Positions 19,301 through 27,628 of a stretch of 64,000 nt of DNA are shown here, one piece after another. Under the pieces are notes generated by a model. That model had not been told where the DNA came from, made no database searches, and saw only the letters and a program-made list of their open reading frames with translations. How positions within the stretch are numbered: position 1 is the stretch's first letter; every line of letters starts with the position of its first letter. The stretch is taken from the NCBI RefSeq assembly GCF_007896895.1, contig NZ_VOGW01000055.1, forward strand, positions 37,601 to 101,600. Reading direction: 5' to 3'. Source of the DNA: Streptomyces misionensis. GTDB taxonomy: Bacteria; Actinomycetota; Actinomycetes; Streptomycetales; Streptomycetaceae. Position numbers and translations under genes: made by a program.

Positions 19301-22300
19301 TCCGGCTCGCGCCCGAACGTCATGTGCTCGCCATGGCCGTGCACCACATCTGCGCCGACGCTCGCTCCACCGGCATCCTCCTCGCCGACCTCTACTCCGC
19401 CTACGCACACCGCGTCCGTGCCGAGGCTCCCGACCTGCCCCCGTTGGACGGCTTGTCGGCCGCGTACGCGCTGGCCCAGGCCGAGGCGCTGGAGTCCGCG
19501 GACATGCGGCGGCACCTGGAGTTCTGGACGGGCGAACTGGCCGACGCCCCCAAGGTGATCGAGCTGCCCGCCGACCGGCCCCGCGCTTCGGCCCGCAGCT
19601 ACGCCGGCCGCAACCTCGACTTCAGCCTGCCCGCCGAACTGGCCACGCGCGTACGGGAACTCGCCGTACGGGAGCGGACTACGCCCTTCGTCGTCGTGTC
19701 CGCCGCGTTCTCGCTCTTCCTCGGCCGGATCAGCGACATACGTGACGTGGTTGTCGGCACGCCGGTCTCCGGACGGCACCGCCCCGAGACCCGGGACCTC
19801 ATCGGTAACTTCGTCAACACCCTTCCGATGCGCAGCCGGTGGGACGGGGACCACACCTTCCGCGACCTGGTACACCAGACGCAGGAACGCCTCACCGACG
19901 CCCTTGACCACCAGGACCTGCCGTTCGAGGTGCTCGCACAGCACCTCGGCGCGGACGCCGACCTGTCCGTGAGCCCGGTGTTCCAAGTGCTGTTCAACAT
20001 GCTCAGCGAGGAAGCCAGTGCGCCCCCTGCCCCCGAGGGCCTGCGGGCGGTCACCGTGCCCTTCAACCGCGAGGCCAGCACCTACGAGCTCTCACTGAGC
20101 TGGTGGCTGGGCCGCGACGGCACGCTGTCGGGCCGCTTCATGTACGACTCGGACCGTTTCGACGCCGAGACCGTGGCCGCGTGGCAGGAAGCCTTCGGCC
20201 ATCTGCTGGACCAGGCCACCCGCGCTCCGGAGACCCTCGCGGCCGACCTGCCCGTCGAGACCCCCGAGGCTGCGGCGCGCACCGCCGCGGCCCTGGTCGG
20301 CCCGTCCGCCGAGGTGGCGGACAAGCCGGTGCACGCCGTCTTCGCCGACCTCGCCGCACGCCATCCCGAGCGCACCGCGGTGGCCGACAAGCGAATCACG
20401 CTCACCTACGCACAGCTAGCCCGGATCTCGGCCGGCATCGCCGGCCTGCTCACCGAACGCGGTGTGACGCACGGCGACACCGTCGGTATCGCGATGGAGC
20501 GCGGCGTGCCGCTGGTAGCCGCACTCATGGGCGTGCTGCGGGCCGGTGCCACCCCGGTGCCCTTCGACCTGGGGCACCCCTCGAAGCGGCTCGCGGCCAT
20601 CGCCGAGGACAGCGGCGCCCGCGTCATGCTCTGCGCTGACGCGGCGGACGCCCGCTTCGCCACCGGCGCCGAACCGCTCGAACTCGCCGACGTGACAAGG
20701 ATCCAGGGCCCCGAGGGGCCACTGCCCGGCGACGCGGTCGACCTGGCCGTCGGCGCCTACGTCACCTACACGAGCGGAACCACCGGACGCCCCAAGGGCA
20801 TTCACTTCACTCACCGGGCCCTGGCCAACCTGGCCGACTACGACACCCGCGTCACCCCGCTCGGGACGCGCTGGCTCCAGTTCGCCTCGTTCGGCTTCGA
20901 CGTCTCCTTCCACGAGACCTTCGGCGCCCTGTGCTCGGGCGGATCACTGCACGTCGTGGACGACGAGGACAAGCACGACCACGAACTGCTGCCCGCGTTC
21001 ATCCGGGACCACGGCGTGCAGAAGGCAATTTTCCCGGTCTCGCTCATGCACGCGCTGGCCGCCCGCTACCAAGCGGACCCCTCCCTGTTCGCAAGCATGC
21101 GGGAGATCACCACGACCGGCGAACAGCTTCGCCTGAGCGAGCAGATGATCCGCTTCTTCGAGTCCCTCCCGGAGTGCCGGCTCATCAACAACTACGGCCC
21201 GGCCGAGACGCACTGCGTCGCCTTCTACCGGTTCACCGGCCCGCCGAGCACCTGGCCCCGGTATGCGCCGATCGGCCGTCCGATCCAGAACGTGACCTAC
21301 GAGATCAAGGACAAGGCAGGCCGGCCCGTGCCCTACGGCAGCATCGGCGAGCTGTTCCTCAGCGGCCCCTGCGTGGCCACGGGCTATCTCGGGCGGCCCG
21401 AACTGACCGCCGAGCGGTTCTCCACTCATCCAGCGACGGGCCAGCGCACGTACCGCAGCGGCGACCGCGTCCGGCTGCTGCACAGCGGCGACCTGCTCTA
21501 CCTGGGCCGCGGTGACCAGCAGGTCAAAATCCGCGGCACGCGCGTCGAACTCGGCGAGATCGAGCTCGTCATCCGGCGGGTGCCGGGGGTGCGGGACGTC
21601 TACCTCAGGGTCACCGGCGAGAGCGGCCACAAGCGCCTCGACGCCTACCTCATCGCTGCCGGCCGCGTGGAGAACCTGCCCGGCACGGTCCGCGACCGGC
21701 TGCGCGAGGAACTGCCCCCCGCACTGGTGCCGTCCTCCTTCACGGTGGTGGACGCCTTCCCGGTGAACGTCAACGGCAAGGTCGACCCGTCCCGGCTGCC
21801 GGACCCGGGAGCGGTCGTCGCGCGGCAGCCCCCGGACGAGGTCGGCACCGGCGACCCCGTCCTGACCACGATCCTGGGCGTCTTCCGCGAACTGCTCCAG
21901 GAGCCGCAACTGCGGGCCGAGGACGACTTCTTCGGCGCCGGAGGCCACTCGCTCCTGGCCACCCGGGCACTGCACCTCGTCCGCGAGACACTCGGCGTCC
22001 GCCTGTCGATCCGGGACTTCTACGCGACGGGGACCGCGTCCGCGCTGGCGACCATCGTGACCGACCGGGCGGCCCGGCCCGACGACGCGGTGATCCTGCC
22101 CGCCTCCCGGGTGCCGGACACCGTCCCCGGCGGCCTGCTGCGCCGCGTCCGGAACCCGGGGCCCGCCCACCAGAAGACCTTCGTCTTCCGCACCGGAGCC
22201 CGACTCGACCTGCGGCGGCTGAACTCGGCGCTCGACGCGGTGCTGACCCGGCACCCCGCGCTGCGGCTGCGCTACCCGCACGGCGGCGGGCCCGTCCTGG

Positions 22301-23400
22301 CCGCCCCCGGCGAGAGCGAAGTCCGGGTGGAGGAGCTGCGACTGCCGACGCCCCCACCCGCGCAGGGCGCGCCCGAGTGGCTGTCCGAGATGGGCCAGGC
22401 CGACCTGATCGACCCGCGCCGGGACGTGCTGCTGCGCGTGCGGGCGGTCCGCCTGCCCGAGGGCGGCCTGCTGATCTCCTTCACGGTCCACGCGGCCGCC
22501 CTGGACGGCATCGGACTGCTCAACCTGGTCCGGTCCATCGCCGAGGCCTACGACACCGCACCCGGCGCTGGCCCGGCCGAAGACCCGGGCTTCCTGCGAT
22601 ACTTGGCGTGGCGGGAGGACCTGCCCGCCACGCCGTCCTTCGCCCAGGCGCTCGACGTGTGGCGGGAGCTGCTGCCGGCGCCCGCGTCGAACCCCGTGCC
22701 GCCTGCGGATCCTGCGTCGGGCCCCATGCCGCCCGCCGCCCCCGTGCACCGCCTGAGCTGGCGCCCGGACGCCTCCCTGCACGCCGTGATCCGCTCCTGG
22801 TGCGCGGCCCGCCGGACCACTCCGTTCCTGCTGCATCTCACCGCATTCACCTCGGCGCTGGCCCGCCGGACCGGCGAGCCGGAAGTCTGCGTCTCCGTCG
22901 CGCTCGACGGCCGGGTGCACTCAGCGCTGAGCGACTCGGTGGGCGCGTTCGCGAACGTGGTCCCGGTACCGCTGCGCTTGGGTCCGGAGCAGTCCCCGGC
23001 CCAGGCCTTCGAGGAGGTGCAGCGCGTCCAGGCCCGCGTCGAGTCCGTGCGCCTGGTGCCCTTCGGCGACCTGGCCTCCCAGGACCCCGCGCTGGCCGCC
23101 TACACGTCGCTGCCGGTGTCCTTCACCTATGTCCGCGAGGATGACCGGGACGTCCTGCTGGCCGGCGAGGCCTTCGAGGCGCTGGAGCTGGACACCCTCC
23201 CGCCGGGACAGCGGCTCCAGTTCCTCCCGGTGGAGGCGCCGGACTCCCTACGGGTGGAGCTGCTCTGCCGGGACGAGGACGGCCCCGGGCACGCGCAGGA
23301 GCTGCTCCGGCTCTACCGCGAGGCTGTCTTCCGCCTCCTGTTCGAACCGGACTCCGCTCCGGACCTTGTCGCCCTCGCACCGGCAGGAGCTACCGCATGA
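16309..23400 (+). CDS. Hybrid PKS-NRPS: KS-(vestigial AT)-ACP-C-A-PCP-C*
   Basis: A 2363-residue two-module enzyme. The KS (about 14-445) has the active Cys in DCACSSSLAA and intact His motifs. The AT region is a relic: the GHSxG position reads AASEC (about 609-613) within the AT-like context WRAYGIEPAAV...LTGVLS. The ACP Ser lies in GGDSLL (about 831). The C domain (about 885-1310) has HHICADA. The A domain (about 1345-1840) has YTSGTTGRPKG and NNYGPAETH; its code is about DVHITTNCV, which I cannot assign. The PCP Ser is in GGHSLL (about 1880). The final C-like domain (about 1935-2350) reads HAAALDG, with the catalytic second His replaced by Ala. The ATG follows an AGGAG ribosome-binding site after a 46-bp gap. 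The stop overlaps the monooxygenase start (ATGA). Confidence 0.94.
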   Translation: MSQALDEPVDDGVPAVAVVGMACRFPGADSVQEYWQLLRSGGEPGETVPDQELRGAGLPASLIDDPAYVAVRKRFADPALFDAGFFGLTPAEAEITDPQQRFLMETAVHALEHAAIDPDRFPGRIGVFLGLNHSDYLLENVLPHRDAVERLGWHRTLMGNDRGFTATQLAYRLGLTGPSLAVDCACSSSLAAVHQACRTLLDYEADAMVVGGSCIKPRDLGYLYTEGGTASPDGRCRPFSAEAAGTVFASGVGVVVLRRLEDALQDGDRVLAVIRAGAVNNDGTSKSGYTAPSAAGQAELIATVHALAGVTADTVSYVEAHGTGTALGDPIEVSALTEAFRETASDTGFCALGSVKSNIGHADSASGIAGLIKVVLALHNRELPPTLGCEEPNPHLDLPSSPFHINRELRPWQGEHPLRAGVSSFGIGGTNVHLLVEEAPQQPQAPAPAPADDSVLITFTAKSPQSLDALDTQLRKHLSNVTSVAAAHDVAFTLRRGRTQHPLHRALLWGPDGDVVRIGPKEPATPEARPVALLLDIPEPTADLLRDLCDTLPAFRTTAEPLLDAWRSGLGPGADTGLGALPRPVLATITTLGAAAVWRAYGIEPAAVLAASECRPAAAVLTGVLSVPELKRLLARLATGEPVETAALELTLGPAKLTWYDVDGSELVPVGRAADPAHLGASVSASPGLRTLPPRGLTVARPAVTPDAEPPSAAALGRLGRLVSTLPGVPDAVRPGADTLLAGVVGAWAAGVRGAILPQTDGGPGSVVDVPVYPFHRQRYWLEAQDAPSGAPAAEAVPAADLEEESRQLFRAAVGVDEVAAEDDLLTLGGDSLLAQRVVAAAKSRWGVVVPFGSFMRGPTPRRLAELVRAASPITTPAPDRPHGVLPLTPLQEKFVFLDEIDKAAEAYNVPVLADLRGPLDTTALHAALRDVVARHEALHSVYTVVDGRAVQQIRPSAEVDLPVVDVDGDPELRQRIGALLATKIPLDRAPVLLARIFRLAPERHVLAMAVHHICADARSTGILLADLYSAYAHRVRAEAPDLPPLDGLSAAYALAQAEALESADMRRHLEFWTGELADAPKVIELPADRPRASARSYAGRNLDFSLPAELATRVRELAVRERTTPFVVVSAAFSLFLGRISDIRDVVVGTPVSGRHRPETRDLIGNFVNTLPMRSRWDGDHTFRDLVHQTQERLTDALDHQDLPFEVLAQHLGADADLSVSPVFQVLFNMLSEEASAPPAPEGLRAVTVPFNREASTYELSLSWWLGRDGTLSGRFMYDSDRFDAETVAAWQEAFGHLLDQATRAPETLAADLPVETPEAAARTAAALVGPSAEVADKPVHAVFADLAARHPERTAVADKRITLTYAQLARISAGIAGLLTERGVTHGDTVGIAMERGVPLVAALMGVLRAGATPVPFDLGHPSKRLAAIAEDSGARVMLCADAADARFATGAEPLELADVTRIQGPEGPLPGDAVDLAVGAYVTYTSGTTGRPKGIHFTHRALANLADYDTRVTPLGTRWLQFASFGFDVSFHETFGALCSGGSLHVVDDEDKHDHELLPAFIRDHGVQKAIFPVSLMHALAARYQADPSLFASMREITTTGEQLRLSEQMIRFFESLPECRLINNYGPAETHCVAFYRFTGPPSTWPRYAPIGRPIQNVTYEIKDKAGRPVPYGSIGELFLSGPCVATGYLGRPELTAERFSTHPATGQRTYRSGDRVRLLHSGDLLYLGRGDQQVKIRGTRVELGEIELVIRRVPGVRDVYLRVTGESGHKRLDAYLIAAGRVENLPGTVRDRLREELPPALVPSSFTVVDAFPVNVNGKVDPSRLPDPGAVVARQPPDEVGTGDPVLTTILGVFRELLQEPQLRAEDDFFGAGGHSLLATRALHLVRETLGVRLSIRDFYATGTASALATIVTDRAARPDDAVILPASRVPDTVPGGLLRRVRNPGPAHQKTFVFRTGARLDLRRLNSALDAVLTRHPALRLRYPHGGGPVLAAPGESEVRVEELRLPTPPPAQGAPEWLSEMGQADLIDPRRDVLLRVRAVRLPEGGLLISFTVHAAALDGIGLLNLVRSIAEAYDTAPGAGPAEDPGFLRYLAWREDLPATPSFAQALDVWRELLPAPASNPVPPADPASGPMPPAAPVHRLSWRPDASLHAVIRSWCAARRTTPFLLHLTAFTSALARRTGEPEVCVSVALDGRVHSALSDSVGAFANVVPVPLRLGPEQSPAQAFEEVQRVQARVESVRLVPFGDLASQDPALAAYTSLPVSFTYVREDDRDVLLAGEAFEALELDTLPPGQRLQFLPVEAPDSLRVELLCRDEDGPGHAQELLRLYREAVFRLLFEPDSAPDLVALAPAGATA

Positions 23401-24425
23401 AGTTCAGCCTCTTCTTCTTTTCCAGCGGGGACGTCCCCGAGGAGCAGTACCGCCTGCTGAAGGAGGCGGCGCGGTTCGCCGACTCCCACGGCTTCACGGC
23501 GGTCTGGACGCCGGAGCGGCACTTCCACGAGTTCGGAGCCCCGTTCCCGAACCCCTCGGTGACGGCGGCCGCGCTGGCCACCATGACGGAACGCGTGGAG
23601 ATCCGTGCGGGTAGTGTGGTCCTCCCCTTGCACGACCCGATCCGTGTGGCGGAGGAGTGGGCCGTCGTCGACCAGTTGTCCGGCGGCCGTACGGGACTGG
23701 CGTTCGCCTCCGGCTGGAACCCGAGGGACTTCGTGCTGGCTCCCGACGCCTTCGCGGATAACAAAGCTGCACTGAGGTCGAAGCTCGCGCAGGTCCAGGC
23801 CCTGTGGGCGGGCGCGGAGGTCCAGCGGCGCGGACCCGACGGCGCCCCGATGACCGTACGGTCCTTCCCGCGGCCGGTACAGCCGGACATCCCGCTGTGG
23901 ATCACGGCGGCCGGTTCCCCGGCGACCTTCTCCCTCGCCGGCGAGCTCGGCCACGGTGTGCTCACCCACCTTCTCGGCCAGACCTGGGAGCAGTTGGAGG
24001 ACAACCTGGTGGACTACGGCGCGGCCCTGCAGAAGGCCGGTCACGGCGTGGAGCGGGAGCGGATCGCGGTCATGTTGCACACCTTCGTGGGCGACGACGG
24101 GCAGCGGGCCCGGGACACCGCCAAGGCACCGCTGACGGCGTACATGCGCACCTCCCTGAATCTCTTCGCCCTCCCCGCTGCTCTCGCCTCCGGAGAGGTG
24201 CCGGAGCAGGAGCTCACCGAGATGCTGGAGCATGTCTACGACGAGTACACCCGTAGCCGGTGCCTCATCGGTTCGGTCTCGGACTGCCTGCCGATCGTGG
24301 AGTCGCTGGCCCAGCTCGGGGTGGACGAGATCGCCTGCCTGGTCGACTTCGGGCTGCCGGCCGACGAGGTGCTGCGCGGGCTGGAGACGCTGGCCGAGCT
24401 CGGTGAGGTGTGCGCCGGTGTCTGA
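23397..24425 (+). CDS. LLM-class flavin monooxygenase, MupA/Atu3640-like
   Basis: A 342-residue luciferase-like TIM-barrel protein of the type often found inside NRPS/PKS operons. It opens MKFSLFFFSSGD, contains WTPERHFHEFG and the conserved region LSGGRTGLAFASGWNP, and later PLWITAAGSP, all typical of the family. It probably uses FMNH2 and O2 on a carrier-bound or free intermediate, for example alpha- or N-hydroxylation; the substrate is not predictable. It overlaps the PKS-NRPS gene by four bases, so it is translated with it. A strong hairpin immediately follows its stop. Confidence 0.88.
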   Translation: MKFSLFFFSSGDVPEEQYRLLKEAARFADSHGFTAVWTPERHFHEFGAPFPNPSVTAAALATMTERVEIRAGSVVLPLHDPIRVAEEWAVVDQLSGGRTGLAFASGWNPRDFVLAPDAFADNKAALRSKLAQVQALWAGAEVQRRGPDGAPMTVRSFPRPVQPDIPLWITAAGSPATFSLAGELGHGVLTHLLGQTWEQLEDNLVDYGAALQKAGHGVERERIAVMLHTFVGDDGQRARDTAKAPLTAYMRTSLNLFALPAALASGEVPEQELTEMLEHVYDEYTRSRCLIGSVSDCLPIVESLAQLGVDEIACLVDFGLPADEVLRGLETLAELGEVCAGV

Positions 24426-24429
24426 CGCG

Positions 24430-24459
24430 GAGGGGGGCGGCCGCCGGACCGCCCCCCTC
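24430..24459. terminator. Bidirectional terminator between convergent genes
   Basis: A perfect 11-bp inverted repeat, GAGGGGGGCGG / CCGCCCCCCTC with an 8-nt loop, fills the short gap between the monooxygenase stop and the stop of the convergent acyltransferase gene. There is no T-run, as is common for Streptomyces terminators. Confidence 0.75.
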
Positions 24460-24462
24460 ACC

Positions 24463-25416
24463 TCACACGGCCACGGCGGACATCTGTGCCACGGCCTTGT
24501 CGAGCTGACGTATCGTCCCCACGGACAGGGCGGGCACCCCGGGCGCCGAGGCGCGCGCGATGTTCGACAGCACGCGTCCGGGGCCCACTTCGAGCAGGGC
24601 CGACACCTCCGCGGCGACGAGCAGTTCCACGGTCTGTGTCCACAGGACGGGCGAGGCGAGCTGACGGCGCAGCAGTTCCCGTGCGGACTCCGCCGTGTGG
24701 ACGTACCCGGCCGTCGCGTTCGCCACGACGGGCAGCGACGGCTCGGCGAAGCGCACACCTGCCAGGTCCTCGGCGAACTCGGCCTCGATCTCCTTCATGA
24801 ACACCGAGTGGAAGGGCGCCCCGACCTTGAGGTCGACGACATGCCGCGCTCCGGCCCGGCGCGCGGCGGCAGCGAACTCGTCGATGCCTCGGGCGTCTCC
24901 GGAGACCACGGTCTGCGTCGCGGAGTTGTAGTTGGCGACCTGCACGGTACCGTGCGCCTGCCCGGTGACCTCCGCGCACAGCTCGTCGACCCGGTCCGCA
25001 CCGAGGTCGAGCACGGCGGCCATCCTGCCGGGCGTACGCCGGTTCACGGCCGCCATCAGCTCGCCGCGACGGCGGACCAGGCGCAGCGCGTCCGGCCAGT
25101 CGAGCACCCCGGCCGCCACCAGCGCGGCGTACTCGCCCAGGCTGTGGCCGGCGACCACGTCGGGCACGACGCCCTGCTCCTCCAGCAGCCGGGTGAACAC
25201 CAGGCTCGTGAGGAAGATCGCGGGCTGGGTCACCGCGGTGTCGCGCAGCTGCTCGGCGTCGCCCTCGAAGCAGATACGGCTGAGCGGCAGCCCGAGTATC
25301 TCATCCGCCGCGTCGTAATAACTTCGGGAGAGGTCGGGGCGCGCCTGCGCCGCATCCTTTCCCATTCCTGGAACCTGCGATCCCTGACCCGGATATGTGA
25401 TGGCGATTCGTTTCAT
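24463..25416 (-). CDS. Discrete (trans-acting) acyltransferase, FabD-like
   Basis: A 317-residue malonyl-CoA:ACP transacylase-type protein. It has YPGQGSQVPGMGKD at the N-terminus, the nucleophile motif GHSLGEY, and the second catalytic region VGAPFHS. Its length equals stand-alone ATs. Both PKS modules in the cluster have destroyed AT motifs, so this enzyme is the obvious supplier of extender units in trans, most likely malonyl. It lies on the opposite strand, divergent from the thioesterase, with about 40 bp between the two starts. ATG 25416 (MKRIAITYP) is chosen over an upstream ATG because the family starts there. Confidence 0.92.
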   Translation of the reverse strand: MKRIAITYPGQGSQVPGMGKDAAQARPDLSRSYYDAADEILGLPLSRICFEGDAEQLRDTAVTQPAIFLTSLVFTRLLEEQGVVPDVVAGHSLGEYAALVAAGVLDWPDALRLVRRRGELMAAVNRRTPGRMAAVLDLGADRVDELCAEVTGQAHGTVQVANYNSATQTVVSGDARGIDEFAAAARRAGARHVVDLKVGAPFHSVFMKEIEAEFAEDLAGVRFAEPSLPVVANATAGYVHTAESARELLRRQLASPVLWTQTVELLVAAEVSALLEVGPGRVLSNIARASAPGVPALSVGTIRQLDKAVAQMSAVAV

Positions 25417-25457
25417 GACCCAACTTACTACCACCCCTCTCATCCGGGAGGCAATCC

Positions 25458-26246
25458 TTGAACCCTGACGATGCGACAGTCACGCCATTGCCCGAGATGT
25501 TGATTCTGCATCACGCCGGCGGCTCGGCAATCGCCTACCGGAACCTCGAGAAACAGCTCGGAGGGAAATTCAGAACGCTCACGCTCGACCTCCCCGGCCG
25601 AGGGGCCGCCTACGGCCGGAAACCGTGCCGGAGCGTGCGGGAGGCCGTCGCGTTCTGCCTCGACGCCCTCGACGCGCAAGATGTCCTTCCCGACGCTGTG
25701 TTCGGGCACAGCATGGGGGCGCTGATCGCCTTCGAGCTTGCCTCCGAGCTGGAGCGACGCGGCACCCCGGTCACCTGGCTGGGCCTGTCCGCCGCACGTC
25801 CGCCCGGATTTCCGCACCCCGCGCGGACCCGGCGGGACCTGTGGGACGACGCACAGCTCCTCAACTTCGTCCGAGACCTCGGCGGAACGCCCGAGGAACT
25901 GCTCGAAGACCCGGACTACGTCGATTACCTGCTGGAAGTCATCCGCCCCGACCTGGAACTCGTCGATACGTACATGTACGACTCCGAAACTCCGTTGAAC
26001 ACGCCAGCGGAGATATACCAAGGCCATGATGACCCGGTCCTCGAGGGGGTCGAGACCGGTCACTGGGAAGAGTACTTCCAAAATTCAGTGACCGGTCGTA
26101 CCTGGCCCGGCGGCCATTTCTATCTGTTCGGCTCGGAAGGAGAACTGGCCACTGCCATAACCACATCGTTCGATCGGGCGCTGGAGCGGAAAGCATGGGC
26201 GCCGCAGCAGGAAGCAAGCGGGCCGGACCGACAGGAAAAACCATGA
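25458..26246 (+). CDS. Type II thioesterase
   Basis: A 262-residue alpha/beta hydrolase of the RifR/GrsT family, which clears misprimed acyl or aminoacyl groups from carrier domains. The oxyanion region is LHHAGGSAIAYRNLE, the nucleophile is in GHSMGAL, a loop with Asp is near YQGHDDPV, and the catalytic His is in WPGGHFYLF. The start is TTG 25458, well supported by GGGAGG seven bases upstream. No integrated TE domain exists in the assembly line, so this enzyme might also help release the product, though editing is its usual role. Its stop overlaps the exporter start by ATGA. Confidence 0.92.
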   Translation: MNPDDATVTPLPEMLILHHAGGSAIAYRNLEKQLGGKFRTLTLDLPGRGAAYGRKPCRSVREAVAFCLDALDAQDVLPDAVFGHSMGALIAFELASELERRGTPVTWLGLSAARPPGFPHPARTRRDLWDDAQLLNFVRDLGGTPEELLEDPDYVDYLLEVIRPDLELVDTYMYDSETPLNTPAEIYQGHDDPVLEGVETGHWEEYFQNSVTGRTWPGGHFYLFGSEGELATAITTSFDRALERKAWAPQQEASGPDRQEKP

Positions 26247-27595
26247 CCGTAACCACCACGACCAAGCGGCAGCAGAACCCCTTCACCAGGATCGCGACGA
26301 CCGCGCTGCCCCTCTACCTCACGATGGTCGCATCCTCCGCCGGAGCCCTGGTGGACTCCGCCCTGCTCGGCAGACACGCGACCTCCTCGCTCGCCGCGTT
26401 CGCCGTGGCCATCGCCGTCTACAGCCCGGCCACCGCCACGGTCACCGGAGCCCTGCGCGGCGTCATGCCGTTCGTCAGCCAGCACGAGGACGACCCCGAC
26501 CGCATGGCCCCGCTGGTCCGCAATGGAATGTGGCTGGGGTTCATCGTCGGTCTGCTCGGCGCCCTTGCCGTGGCCGGGGTGTCGGTCATCGGACGCGCGA
26601 CCGGCGTCCCCGAGTCCACCCTCAACCATCTCGGGGCGTTCCCCTACCTGCTGGCCATCGCCGTGCTGTCGACGTCGGTGGGCGCCTCCGCGATCTCCGT
26701 CCTGGTCGCCCTCGGACAGGGAAAGCTCGTCATGCGGGCCGGACTCGTCGGCACCGCCGTCGCCGTACTGCTGTCGATCGGGCTCATCGCGGGCGCCGGG
26801 CCCCTGCCGGCCCTGGGGCTGAACGGAGCCGGCATCGCCATGCTGACGTCCAGCCTCGTCACCACCGTCCGGGTCCAGCTCGCTCTGCACCGACTTCCGG
26901 TGCTGGCCGGCCAGTCACTGCGCCCCGGACGCCCCGACCTGCCGCAGGTGTTCCAGCTCGCCAGGGTGGGCATCCCGCTCGCCGGAACCGTGCTCATCAA
27001 GTTCGTGGTCCTCGGCGTGCTGACGTTCGCCGCCGCCCGGCTCGGCACCGAACAGGCCGCCGTGCACGGGGTGTCGGAGAACCTGGTCAACCTGATCTAC
27101 ACGCTCGCCGTGGCGATCGGACAGGCGACCGTCCCCATCGTGGCGGGCGCGGCACGCGAGGTCGACGTCGCCGGGGCCCGGCGCAGCGTCATCGCCGGCA
27201 GCGGAGTCGCGCTGTGCGGCGTCGGCACCCTCGGTCTCCTCCTGGTGGTCTTCGGCCACTGGATCGTCCCCCTCTTCAGCGATGACGCCGCCTTGCGGCC
27301 GCGACTGGAGGATCAACTCCCGCTCGTGTTCGCCGTGGTGGTCACCGACGCCCTGCAGGCGATCGCCGGCTTCGGCATGCTCGGACTGAAGCGGACCTTC
27401 CCGAGCCTGGTCTCCACCGCCGTCTTCTTCGGCCTGTTGTGCCTGAGCGCGGTCCCGGTGGCCGATGCGGGCGGGCTCACCGCCCTGTGGTCCGCCCTGA
27501 TCTGCGCGAACCTCCTCCAAGCGATCACCAAGACCGTCATCTTCCACCGGCACAGCGCACGTCTCGCCGCCGGGCAGCCCGGCCTCGCCACCTGA
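26243..27595 (+). CDS. MATE-family efflux transporter
   Basis: A 450-residue multidrug/oligosaccharide-type antiporter with about 12 predicted membrane helices in two repeats. The first repeat starts TTALPLYLTMVASSAGALVD. GALRGVMPFVSQ and AVAIGQATVPIVAGAAREVD occupy the positions of the conserved motifs of the two halves. Sitting between the thioesterase and a tailoring gene, it is the likely exporter and self-resistance function for the cluster product. ATG 26243 overlaps the thioesterase stop. Confidence 0.88.
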   Translation: MTVTTTTKRQQNPFTRIATTALPLYLTMVASSAGALVDSALLGRHATSSLAAFAVAIAVYSPATATVTGALRGVMPFVSQHEDDPDRMAPLVRNGMWLGFIVGLLGALAVAGVSVIGRATGVPESTLNHLGAFPYLLAIAVLSTSVGASAISVLVALGQGKLVMRAGLVGTAVAVLLSIGLIAGAGPLPALGLNGAGIAMLTSSLVTTVRVQLALHRLPVLAGQSLRPGRPDLPQVFQLARVGIPLAGTVLIKFVVLGVLTFAAARLGTEQAAVHGVSENLVNLIYTLAVAIGQATVPIVAGAAREVDVAGARRSVIAGSGVALCGVGTLGLLLVVFGHWIVPLFSDDAALRPRLEDQLPLVFAVVVTDALQAIAGFGMLGLKRTFPSLVSTAVFFGLLCLSAVPVADAGGLTALWSALICANLLQAITKTVIFHRHSARLAAGQPGLAT

Positions 27596-27628
27596 TGTCC
27601 CTGCTTACTGCGACCGGAAGTGATCCTC

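Noticed and set aside
20944..22920. A 658-codon minus-strand frame
   Set aside because: Shadow of the A-PCP-C part of the hybrid synthetase; no coherent family.
10201..23400. Ketoreductase or dehydratase domains in the PKS genes
   Set aside because: Looked for NADPH-binding GxGxxG and HxxxGxxxxP patterns between KS and ACP; found only the short AT-derived region.
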